From Phycisphaerae bacterium SM23_33 (GTDB taxonomy: Bacteria; Planctomycetota; Phycisphaerae; SM23-33), in contig LJUF01000027.1 of NCBI GenBank assembly GCA_001303665.1, positions 1 through 15,537 of the forward strand: DNA of 15,537 nt. Reading direction: 5' to 3'. Position 1 is the stretch's first letter; each line of letters begins with the position of its first letter. The position numbers and the translations under genes are program-made. Below are positions 1 through 6,769 of the stretch, one piece after another. The notes beneath the pieces were generated by a model, which worked only from the letters and a program-made list of their open reading frames with translations, was not told the origin of the DNA and did no database searches.

Positions 1-3000
1 CGGGGCTCGGCCAAGCCGGCCTTTTTCAGCACGTCCTTCATCCGCTCCCAGTACGGCGAAACGTCCTCCACGTTGCGGTCGCGCCAATACTGCCTCGGGA
101 AGTCGCTGGCCAGGTAGACCAGCCGGCCCTTACCGATCCGCTTCTCGGCCGGCGCTTTCGGATCGATGCCGAAGGTCTCCTCCAGCACGGTGCTGGGCCG
201 CTTGCGGCCGTGGCCGTTATGCTCGCCGGTCCAGCGGTCGCACAGCAGCACCCCGCCGGCCTCGACGAACTTCCGGAGCTGCTCGGCCTCCTGGTCGGAC
301 AGGGCCAGCGACTCCGGGAGGATCATCAGCTTGTAGCCTTTCCTGAGCAGATCGCCGTCCTCCACCTGGGCGTAGGCCACGAACTTGTACTGGTAGCCCA
401 GCTCCTCCAGGAGGTTATAGAAGCCCAGCCTGGGGTCGGTCGGCCCGCCCCGGCCGAGGTCGTCCGCGGCCTCCGGGCCGCCGCGGGCGTGGGATACCTG
501 GATGGTGGACTGGGAATAGTGGATGGCGATGGGGTCGTCGGCGGGCTCGGCGTTGAGGAACAGCTTGGCGAAGCCCCGGCCGCGGACCTCTTCGAGCTGC
601 TGCGCAGTGGTCTGCCCGCGCGGCAGCAGGGAGAAGTCGCCCCGGATGTGGCCGGTGTCCACCCAGCGGTAAAAGCCGCTGTTGCGGTGCATCACCGAGT
701 ACCACACGTCGGTGCCCGGGCAGGCCTTGAGCTTGCGGTCGTGGGTGTTGAAGGAGCGGATGTACTCGTTGGTGTCGGCGAAGTAGTTCTCGATCCAGGT
801 GAAGTGGTTGACCACCAGCCAGTAGTCCCAGCCCCCGTAGGGGTTGGGCCGCTGGCCGCCGCCGATGCCGACCACGGCGTCGGCGTCGCCGCCGGCGCGG
901 GCGGCGTCGGAGCAGTGCTGGATGTACTTGTTGTACACGATGTCGCCGTACCGGCGGTGGTCCACCCAGGGGGCGTAGTTGGGCAGGCGCTTGCCGGCGG
1001 CCCGCTTTTGGGCCTCGTCCAGGGTCATCGGCACCACCGCGTCCCAATCCTGGAAGTTCGTCTCCCATTCCTTGTTCAGCGCATCCAGCGTGCCGTACTG
1101 GGCCTTGAGCCAGATGCGGAAGTGCTTCAGCGATACCGGCGAGTGGTCGAAGTCGAAGGCCCGGGCGTAGCTGGTGTAGGATCCCTCGTCCATCAGGTCG
1201 TAGACGATGGGGTTGAACCGGGCGGCGCCCTTGAGCTGCGCGGCGATCTTCCTGGTGGTCCATTCCAGGTACTTCGGGTCTTCCAGCGGGAAGTAGGAGT
1301 TGTGCGGGTTGTTGTTGTACCTCAGGCTGGCGTAGTCGGGCTCGTCCACCGGCAGCTTGGTCTTCGTGTCGATGGGCGTACGATACAGCCAGCGCTTGTC
1401 CTTGGTTTCCTTGAACCTGTTCCGGCGGAAATAGAAGGTGGCGTCCATCCAGTTGTGGTTCATGGAGAAAAAGTGCAGCGATTCGAACCCCACGCGGTTG
1501 AAGCCGCCGTACACCATCTGGTAATAGGCACTGCTGCGGGGGCCGAAGTCGGCGCACCAGCCGTTGGGAATCCACATGACCTCGCGCAGCATGCGGAAGT
1601 AGTCGAGGTCGTAGTACCAGTCGGCCCGGTGGCGTGTCAGCCACAGCACCGGCTCGTAGCTGTCCCAGACCAGCTCCTGGCGGACGAAGAAGATGGTTTC
1701 GGCGCGGGCCTCGGTGTGCTTGGCGGCGGCCAGCTCCGCCTGGAAGCGCCCCACCGGCGTGAGCAGGCCCTCGGGCTGCAATGAGAACGTCTCGCTGAAC
1801 TGGCCTTGCTGCACGGGGCGCTTCTGCTCCCAAACGACCCGCCCACGGTTGTCCACCAGCCTGCCGGTGAGGGTCAGCCCGTCAACGTCGGCCTTGCCCG
1901 GAACCGTGAACGTCAGTTTGTCGTCGGCGAGGTAGCAATCCTTTTCCGGCGCCAGGGTGATCTTCCCGACCGAGCCGCGGGGTTGGACGGTGAACACCGC
2001 CGTGGCCCAGGAGGCGACCTTCCCGGCCGTCTTCAAGACCACGTCGGCCTCGTTCTCGCCAGCCTCCGGCGCCCCGGGCAAGGGGAACTCGAAAGCCTGC
2101 GGGCCCGGATTCATCAGGAATTCCTTGGAGCGAACCCTGGGTCCGGTGAGGCCCCGGCTGCGGAAACAGATTTCGATCACAGACGGTCCAGCAGGATCGA
2201 CCTTACCGGCGGGGCCGGTGACGACCGCTTGCAGCTTCGCTTGGCCGACGACCGCCCGTCGCACCTGCACCGGCAGTGAGGCCTCCACGCTGCAAAGACC
2301 TTCCTTCCGGCTGGCCCAGAGGATGGACTTGAGGATCAGCGACCACTGCCGCTCCCAGACGGGCAGCCGGGCGTCGAGGAAGTCTTCGCGGCGGATAGGC
2401 CAGATCAATTCCGCCCCCTGGCCGAGGTTGAGCACCACCGCCCGCCGGCCGGCCTGCTCGTTGACGACCACCGCCGGGCGCTCACCGACCCGGGCGACGG
2501 GCCTGGCGGCAGGCGCGAAGGTGGACCCGGCCGGGGCAGCCGGCGGCAGGGCCTCCAGCGGCACACCGGAAATCACGGGGTGGTCGGCCACCTTCTCCGG
2601 CCTTCCCGCCGGGTCGCGGCGATCGGGCGCGGCAGCGCTTTCGATGCCCAGGGCCTGCTCGGCCTGCGGCGTCAACTCCATCGGATTCACGCACACCAGG
2701 CCGGCCCCGCCGGCCAAGGCGCCGTCCAATGCCTCAACGCCCGGGATCTTCCGCCAGCTCTGGGCGGCCACGACGACGCAGTCAAACTTGTACAGGCTGC
2801 ACTGCTCCTTGAGTTGCGGCGCAGCCTGCGGGTCGGAGGTCTCCACCCAGTGCCATTCGAAATCGCCCCGCTGGAGCAGCTCGACGGCCTGCCGGGTGCG
2901 CCTGGCAGTCAGCAGCAGGACGACCGGCCTGCCGGCGGCCCAGGGCTCCATCCGCTGGACGTGCGGGGTCTCGTACTCGATGGTGTGGGCGCCTTCGAGG

Positions 3001-3902
3001 CTCAGCGGCTCCAGCCGGCCCTGAAGTTTCCCGCCATCGAAGCTGACCTCCGCCGTGGCGCCGGGAAAGTGCTGCTGGAAAAAGACCTCGTCCACGCTGA
3101 CCTCCGCCTCGACGTGGGAGTCGCCTTTCAGCGTGCCAAGTTTGGTTTTCATCAGCTCCTTGCCGGCCCGGCTGCGGAGAAGCATCTCGACGTCCTTCAG
3201 GTCCACCGGCGTGCGGTTGACCAGGCGCACCCGGTGGGTGCCAAAGTGCTCCACGCTGTAGGCGCTGACGTAGGGGGCGTATTGGGGCATGACCGGCTTG
3301 CCGCCGGGGTAGGGGTTCTTCGTCGAGAGCTTCAATCCGGGCAGGGGCCTCAGCTCCGGTCCGGCCAGTCGCACCGAGAAGCCGTGCCCCCAGCGGAAGG
3401 CCGTGTACCGGGCGTTGTTGATCAGCAGCCGGTTCCAGCCCTGCCCCAGCAGGACCTCCGCCCGGCAGGCGTTGGGGGTCAGGTCGCCGCCGCTGGCCTG
3501 GAGGAAGACCCGCCGGCCGTTCAGGAAGACCGACGCGCCGTACTGGAACCCCAGCAGCAGCCTGGCCGGCTGCATCTTCGGCGAATACACGTACGCGAGG
3601 CCGGCGATGATGCAGTTGGGGACGCTGGTGAGGCCGACCCGCGCGTCCGGCAGGCTTACCACGCCGGTGTGCGACGCGAATTCCTTCCACTGCACCGGTC
3701 CGACGGCCTGGCCGGCGCTGGGCGCCAGCGCCGCCAGATCGCCCAGCGGGGGCTCTTCCAGAAGTTTGCCGGGGTCGGGGCTGGTGAACGGCCCGGCCAA
3801 CAGCCACTGTCGGACCGCACCGGCTTCCTCGGCTTGGCAGAGGCCGGCGGTCAGCACCGCCAGGAAAAGCACCGAAATCAGGGAAATCGCGCGTGACATC
3901 AT
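1..3902 (-). CDS. Secreted GH42-type beta-galactosidase-like glycoside hydrolase (C-terminus beyond window edge)
   Basis: A continuous minus-strand frame gives 1,300 visible residues with no stop, so the C-terminus lies beyond position 1. Residues 1-24 form a signal peptide (hydrophobic core, probable cleavage CQA|EE), so the enzyme is exported. The order is: N-terminal sugar-binding-like beta region (~25-315); glutamine-amidotransferase/ThuA-like fold as seen in relatives of GH42 (~320-540); Ig-like linker (~540-735); TIM-barrel (~737-1150) with the GH42-typical stretch 'FRIWLKAQYGTLDALNKEW'; and a beta-galactosidase trimerisation-like domain (~1157-1300, 'GVLLCDRW'). The likely acid/base is Glu906 in 'YDLMDEGS'; Glu1038 in 'TWIENYF' is a nucleophile candidate. 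The usual Asn before the acid/base is Asp905. The first of two tandem ATGs is chosen because AAAAGGAA lies about 7 nt upstream; an in-frame stop lies further upstream at 3936-3938. The substrate cannot be told from sequence; a beta-galactoside or related plant/algal glycan is an inference. Confidence 0.85.
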   Translation of the reverse strand, partial: MMSRAISLISVLFLAVLTAGLCQAEEAGAVRQWLLAGPFTSPDPGKLLEEPPLGDLAALAPSAGQAVGPVQWKEFASHTGVVSLPDARVGLTSVPNCIIAGLAYVYSPKMQPARLLLGFQYGASVFLNGRRVFLQASGGDLTPNACRAEVLLGQGWNRLLINNARYTAFRWGHGFSVRLAGPELRPLPGLKLSTKNPYPGGKPVMPQYAPYVSAYSVEHFGTHRVRLVNRTPVDLKDVEMLLRSRAGKELMKTKLGTLKGDSHVEAEVSVDEVFFQQHFPGATAEVSFDGGKLQGRLEPLSLEGAHTIEYETPHVQRMEPWAAGRPVVLLLTARRTRQAVELLQRGDFEWHWVETSDPQAAPQLKEQCSLYKFDCVVVAAQSWRKIPGVEALDGALAGGAGLVCVNPMELTPQAEQALGIESAAAPDRRDPAGRPEKVADHPVISGVPLEALPPAAPAGSTFAPAARPVARVGERPAVVVNEQAGRRAVVLNLGQGAELIWPIRREDFLDARLPVWERQWSLILKSILWASRKEGLCSVEASLPVQVRRAVVGQAKLQAVVTGPAGKVDPAGPSVIEICFRSRGLTGPRVRSKEFLMNPGPQAFEFPLPGAPEAGENEADVVLKTAGKVASWATAVFTVQPRGSVGKITLAPEKDCYLADDKLTFTVPGKADVDGLTLTGRLVDNRGRVVWEQKRPVQQGQFSETFSLQPEGLLTPVGRFQAELAAAKHTEARAETIFFVRQELVWDSYEPVLWLTRHRADWYYDLDYFRMLREVMWIPNGWCADFGPRSSAYYQMVYGGFNRVGFESLHFFSMNHNWMDATFYFRRNRFKETKDKRWLYRTPIDTKTKLPVDEPDYASLRYNNNPHNSYFPLEDPKYLEWTTRKIAAQLKGAARFNPIVYDLMDEGSYTSYARAFDFDHSPVSLKHFRIWLKAQYGTLDALNKEWETNFQDWDAVVPMTLDEAQKRAAGKRLPNYAPWVDHRRYGDIVYNKYIQHCSDAARAGGDADAVVGIGGGQRPNPYGGWDYWLVVNHFTWIENYFADTNEYIRSFNTHDRKLKACPGTDVWYSVMHRNSGFYRWVDTGHIRGDFSLLPRGQTTAQQLEEVRGRGFAKLFLNAEPADDPIAIHYSQSTIQVSHARGGPEAADDLGRGGPTDPRLGFYNLLEELGYQYKFVAYAQVEDGDLLRKGYKLMILPESLALSDQEAEQLRKFVEAGGVLLCDRWTGEHNGHGRKRPSTVLEETFGIDPKAPAEKRIGKGRLVYLASDFPRQYWRDRNVEDVSPYWERMKDVLKKAGLAEP

Positions 3903-3977
3903 GCTCGGTTCCTTTTGCCGTCTCGCTGCACGGAGTCAAACCGTCGCCCGGAGTGGCCGTTCCGACGGTGAGCGCAC

Positions 3978-4007
3978 ACTATGCTCCGCCGGCCCGGCGG
4001 CTTTCAA
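3978..4007 (-). promoter_or_regulatory. Candidate sigma-70-type promoter of the glycoside hydrolase gene
   Basis: On the minus strand TTGAAA (4007-4002, 5/6 to consensus) and CATAGT (3983-3978, 4/6) are separated by 18 nt. This would place the transcription start near 3971 and give a leader of about 70 nt before the ATG at 3902. It lies in the 225-bp divergent region shared with the phosphorylase-family gene. Found by eye only. Confidence 0.45.
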
Positions 4008-4049
4008 GCAACTTTTTGCCCATCCCTTCCGCCGGCGGCGGCTTTGCCC

Positions 4050-4078
4050 TTGCCGCCCGGGCCGCGCCGCCGCATAAT
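4050..4078 (+). promoter_or_regulatory. Candidate sigma-70-type promoter of the phosphorylase-family gene
   Basis: TTGCCG (4050-4055, 4/6) and CATAAT (4073-4078, 5/6) are separated by exactly 17 nt. The start of transcription would be near 4085, giving a leader of about 43 nt. The ribosome-binding sequence AAAAAAAGGA ends 6 nt before the ATG at 4128. Confidence 0.5.
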
Positions 4079-4127
4079 ACGCTCTCGACCCGTCTGCTGG
4101 CCCCTAGGCACAAAAAAAGGAAGTTGC

Positions 4128-4997
4128 ATGCCGGGTAAATTTGCTTGCATGGCAGGAGGGCCGCTTTGCCGGGCCCTCGAATCAGGCCAACTGAGCGCGC
4201 GTGAACTGGGCAGGCTGAACACCCCCTTTGGCCCCAGCGAGGTCATCCTCCGGGTGGACGACGCCCCGGTGCCTTTCTACCTGATGCCGCGTCAGCTGCC
4301 GGGGGGGCCCCGCCTCGGGGCCTCCCAGATCAACTACCGGGCCACGCTGTACGCGCTGAAGGACCTGGGCGTGGAAGCGGTGCTGAACTGGGCCGCCGCC
4401 GGGGCCGTCACCCACGACCTCGGCGTCGGCCAGATCCTCCTGCCCAGCGACCTCATCGACCTCACCAGCCGCCGCCCGATGACGTTCTTCGAGAAGCACG
4501 GCCTGGGGCTGCTGCGGCAGTTCCCGGTGTTCTGCCCGGCGCTGCGGGGGGCGCTGGAGGAGGTGCTGGCGGAGCTGAAGCTGGATTTCCACACCGGCGG
4601 GACGGCGGCGGTCACCGAGGGCCCCCGGCTGGAGACGCCCGCCGAGGTCCGCATGCTCGCCGGCTTCGGGGCCGAGGTGGTCACCCACATGCTGGCCCCG
4701 GAGGTCTTCCTGGCCAAGGAGCTCCAGATGTGCCTGGCGGGGGCCTGCTACCTGGTCAACTACGCCGAGACCGGCAGCCGGTACCGCCCTTTCAGCACCG
4801 GGGAACTGTTCGGCGGGCTGACCACGGCCTCGCAGGCCGAGCGGCTCCGACGCGTCTGCCAGGCCTTGCCCGAGCTGCTTCGCCGGCTGGCCGAAAAGGT
4901 CGCCTCGGCCGAGAGGACCTGCGAGTGCCACAACACCATGGCCGGCCACATCCACAAGGACAACCTCCCGGAAGACTGGCACCGCTGGTTCGACTGA
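4128..4997 (+). CDS. MTA/purine nucleoside phosphorylase-family protein with degenerate active site
   Basis: A 289-residue cytoplasmic protein of the PNP_UDP_1 fold, closest by eye to methylthioadenosine/methylthioinosine phosphorylases, which are usually about 245-290 residues. Family landmarks are 'QINYRATLYALKDLGVE' (67-83), 'DLIDLTSRRPMTFF' (108-121), 'EGPRLETPAEVRM' (164-176) and 'PEVFLAKELQMC' (191-202). Several ligand positions deviate: the N-terminal phosphate loop (GGTG in relatives) reads 'AGGPL', the RHG motif reads 'RQL' (55-57), and the ribose-binding GMT reads 'THM' (186-188). The base-binding Asp of MTA phosphorylases is Asn211, as in 6-oxopurine-type members. The start is set by AAAAAAAGGA 6 nt upstream; ATG 4149 is an alternative. 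Known members split methylthio- or purine nucleosides with phosphate; whether this one does is uncertain. No sulfur-salvage partner is adjacent. Confidence 0.8.
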   Translation: MPGKFACMAGGPLCRALESGQLSARELGRLNTPFGPSEVILRVDDAPVPFYLMPRQLPGGPRLGASQINYRATLYALKDLGVEAVLNWAAAGAVTHDLGVGQILLPSDLIDLTSRRPMTFFEKHGLGLLRQFPVFCPALRGALEEVLAELKLDFHTGGTAAVTEGPRLETPAEVRMLAGFGAEVVTHMLAPEVFLAKELQMCLAGACYLVNYAETGSRYRPFSTGELFGGLTTASQAERLRRVCQALPELLRRLAEKVASAERTCECHNTMAGHIHKDNLPEDWHRWFD

Positions 4998-5100
4998 GCC
5001 GTCGAGGTAAGTGGCAGCCGCCGCGAAGCACCTCTGCCATGCACTTCGCCCAAGCCCGCCGCAGCTGAATTTCGACGCGACGACACTGCTCCAACCGCAA

Positions 5101-5145
5101 TACAATGATCTGCCAATTCAGGCTCACGCTGAGCGATTCGAGGAG
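5101..5145 (+). promoter_or_regulatory. Candidate -10 element, small inverted repeat and RBS before the STAS gene
   Basis: TACAAT (5101-5106, 5/6 to a -10 box) has no convincing -35 partner at the proper distance. Downstream, GCTCA-CGC-TGAGC (5122-5134) forms a 5-bp stem just before the ribosome-binding sequence GAGGAG (5140-5145), which is 5 nt from the ATG at 5151. The rest of the 153-bp gap after the phosphorylase-family gene shows nothing clear. Confidence 0.3.
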
Positions 5146-5150
5146 CAAGC

Positions 5151-5516
5151 ATGACTGAGGTGCAATTGGTGGTGCAGAACATCGGCGGGGTGGTGGTGGT
5201 CAACCTGGGCAGCTCCAGCATCCTCGACGGGGGCGTGGTGGAGGCCCTCGGCCGGAAACTCTTCGAACTGGTGGACGAGCAGGCCCACCGCAAGATCCTC
5301 CTGGACTTCTCGCAGGTCAAGTTTCTCTCCTCGGCCATGCTGGGCGTGCTGATCCGTCTCCAGAAGCGAGCCCATGCGATCAAAGGCCGGCTGGCGATCT
5401 ACGGCCTGCGGCCGGAACTGCACAAGGTCTTCAGGATCACCCGGCTGGAGCAGTTGTTCAACTTTTACGACAACGAGCAGGATGCGCTGAGCAGCTTCGG
5501 CACCTTCGGGCATTAA
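5151..5516 (+). CDS. STAS-domain protein, anti-sigma-factor-antagonist type
   Basis: A 121-residue single-domain protein of the SpoIIAA/RsbV STAS type. It opens with the typical beta strands ('GGVVVVNLGSSSILDGG', 12-28) and carries the signature region 'DFSQVKFLSSAMLGVLIRL' (52-70), followed by the usual end 'HKVFRITRLEQLFNFYDNEQDAL'. Family members bind a partner anti-sigma kinase and are switched by serine phosphorylation in this signature. Compared with Bacillus SpoIIAA (MDSSGLG), the first serine is kept (Ser61), the second, phosphorylated one is Ala62, and the preceding Asp is Ser60. No anti-sigma kinase, phosphatase or sigma factor is next to it, so the pathway is unknown. GAGGAG 5 nt before the ATG fixes the start. 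The downstream gene is 124 bp away and may or may not be co-transcribed. Confidence 0.88.
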   Translation: MTEVQLVVQNIGGVVVVNLGSSSILDGGVVEALGRKLFELVDEQAHRKILLDFSQVKFLSSAMLGVLIRLQKRAHAIKGRLAIYGLRPELHKVFRITRLEQLFNFYDNEQDALSSFGTFGH

Positions 5517-5527
5517 CGGCGGCGCGG

Positions 5528-5569
5528 CCCGGACGGCCCGGCCCGGACGGCCCGGCCCGGACGGCCCGG
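5528..5569. repeat. Three perfect tandem copies of a 14-bp GC repeat
   Basis: The unit CCCGGACGGCCCGG occurs three times head-to-tail without mismatch, followed by a short CCGG remnant. It lies between the STAS and DUF502 genes, 11 nt after the STAS stop. The unit is nearly all G and C and partly self-complementary, so it could fold in RNA, but no T-run follows and it is not a standard terminator. Confidence 0.9.
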
Positions 5570-5640
5570 CCGGAAAGAGCGGCAGGGGACCTCCCCACGA
5601 GAGACACCCTCCAAGAGCGTTTGGGAAAGGAGCTGCGGAG

Positions 5641-6258
5641 ATGAAACGGCAGGTTCGAATCTTCATCGCCGGGGTGATGCTGGTAGCGCCCTTCGCGGTG
5701 ACCGCCTACCTGGTCTGGTGGGCCGGCGCTGGCCTCGACCGCCTGGCCAGGGGGGCCATCGGCGCCGTCGCCCCCAGCCCGGAGAAATGGCTGTTCCCCG
5801 GCGCCGGGGCGCTGGTGCTGCTGGTGGGCATCTACCTCGTGGGGCTGCTGACGCACCTGTGGGTATTCCGCTGGGGGATGGAAAAGCTGGAGAAGCTCTT
5901 CGCCCGCCTGCCGGTGGTCAAGACCCTGTACGAGTCCGTGCGCGACATCCTGAAGCTCTTCAGCGGCGATTCCCGGCAGATGGGTCAGGTCGTCCGCTAT
6001 CGCATCCCCGGCACCGAGGCGGACCTGCTGGGCATCCGCACCTCCGTGGCCCCGCGCGGGGCCGGCCAGAAGGGCCACGTGGCCGTGTACCTGCCCATGA
6101 GCTACCAATTGGGCGGCTTCACGCTGTACGTCCCGGCCGAGGCCGTCCAGCCGCTGGACATGACCGTGGAGCAGGCCCTGAAGATCGCCGCCACGGCCGA
6201 CGCCGGCGGCGCTGCGACTGACGAGGAAGGACAGGCCGAGCCCAGAGCCCGCGCCTAG
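5641..6258 (+). CDS. DUF502 family inner-membrane protein
   Basis: A 205-residue protein matching the DUF502 family in length and pattern. Two transmembrane helices are visible at about 7-27 ('FIAGVMLVAPFAVTAYLVWW') and 52-75 ('LVLLVGIYLVGLLTHLWVF'). They are followed by the family's conserved amphipathic stretch 'RLPVVKTLYESVRDILKLFS' (89-108) and a beta-rich soluble domain (~115-185) ending in a low-complexity Ala/Gly/Glu tail. The molecular role of DUF502 is not established. The ATG is supported by AAAGGAG (5626-5632) with an 8-nt spacer. The gene converges on the DciA-like gene and the two overlap by 4 bp at their stop codons, so the last four bases are shared. Confidence 0.88.
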   Translation: MKRQVRIFIAGVMLVAPFAVTAYLVWWAGAGLDRLARGAIGAVAPSPEKWLFPGAGALVLLVGIYLVGLLTHLWVFRWGMEKLEKLFARLPVVKTLYESVRDILKLFSGDSRQMGQVVRYRIPGTEADLLGIRTSVAPRGAGQKGHVAVYLPMSYQLGGFTLYVPAEAVQPLDMTVEQALKIAATADAGGAATDEEGQAEPRARA

Positions 6259-6635
6259 GCCATTGGGCGGTTCCGGTCGGGAAGGTCGAGGGAGTCGAAC
6301 TGGCCCGGCACCAGGCGAATGCGGTTCACGGAGCCGGGGAACCTCTCGCGAATGGCCTCCTGGAGCCCGTTGCGCAGCCGTTCCTGCAGCTGGTAGCGGT
6401 GGGCGGCGGAATCAACGGCCACGGTCAGCGTCCCCCGCGCGAAGTTCACCAGGGCGGTGTGGTCGCGGATGTATTCGGGAATGCACTCGTCCCAGATCGC
6501 CGCCAGCGCTCCGATCTGCCGGACGCGTTTGGCCAGGCGGGTCTTCATCAGATAGGTCAGCGGCTCGCCCAAGGGGCTGATGCCGTCGCGATGCTGCCGG
6601 CTCTGCCACACGTTTCGCAGTTGCGACTCATCCAT
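6255..6635 (-). CDS. dciA: DUF721/DciA-like protein, probable replicative helicase loader
   Basis: A 126-residue protein of the DUF721 family, whose characterised member DciA loads the replicative helicase DnaB in bacteria lacking DnaC/DnaI-type loaders. The core runs from about 33 to 110: helix 'LAKRVRQIGALAAIWDECIP' (34-53), then 'FARGTLTVAVDSAAHRYQLQ' (65-84), which matches the family pattern 'g-x-L-x-V-x-v-x-s-x-a-x-x-x-x-L'. Met at 6635 is preferred to an upstream in-frame Met at 6743, because the extra residues are not DUF721-like and a promoter with a predicted start near 6707 lies inside that extension. The gene follows dnaN on the same strand after 134 bp, fitting a replication role. 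Its stop overlaps the DUF502 stop. The ribosome-binding site is weak. No other helicase loader is seen in the window. Confidence 0.75.
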   Translation of the reverse strand: MDESQLRNVWQSRQHRDGISPLGEPLTYLMKTRLAKRVRQIGALAAIWDECIPEYIRDHTALVNFARGTLTVAVDSAAHRYQLQERLRNGLQEAIRERFPGSVNRIRLVPGQFDSLDLPDRNRPMA

Positions 6636-6713
6636 GACGTCGTCCCGAAAGTCCCTTTCCCATCGCCCGGCCGAGGGGCAACAACCGCGGCGGTCTGCGT
6701 CCGCAACTGCCAG

Positions 6714-6743
6714 ACTATATACACCATCGCCCGCCCGGGACAA
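6714..6743 (-). promoter_or_regulatory. Candidate promoter of the DciA-like gene
   Basis: On the minus strand TTGTCC (6743-6738, 4/6) and TATAGT (6719-6714, 5/6) are separated by 18 nt in the 134-bp gap between dnaN and the DciA-like gene. It would give a leader of about 70 nt and allow the gene to be expressed separately from dnaN. Confidence 0.45.
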
Positions 6744-6769
6744 GTTGCTTTACCGAAAACCTCCCACCC

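Noticed and set aside
210..3896. Long plus-strand open frames opposite the glycoside hydrolase (for example 210-1784 and 2580-3896)
   Set aside because: Their translations are low-complexity Val/Gly/Ala/His-rich and match no family, while the minus-strand frame is one continuous, domain-rich protein. They are a by-product of high GC content.
3981..4127. Upstream start at 3981 for the phosphorylase-family protein
   Set aside because: The extension is Pro/Arg-rich, covers the promoter-like -35/-10 pair, and the ATG at 4128 has a good ribosome-binding site.
5574..5640. GGGG-ACCT-CCCC mini-hairpin (about 5585-5596) as a terminator of the STAS gene
   Set aside because: The stem is only 4-5 bp and no T-run follows.
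6636..6743. Longer start for the DciA-like protein at 6743
   Set aside because: The added 36 residues lack family similarity and overlap the candidate promoter at 6714-6743.
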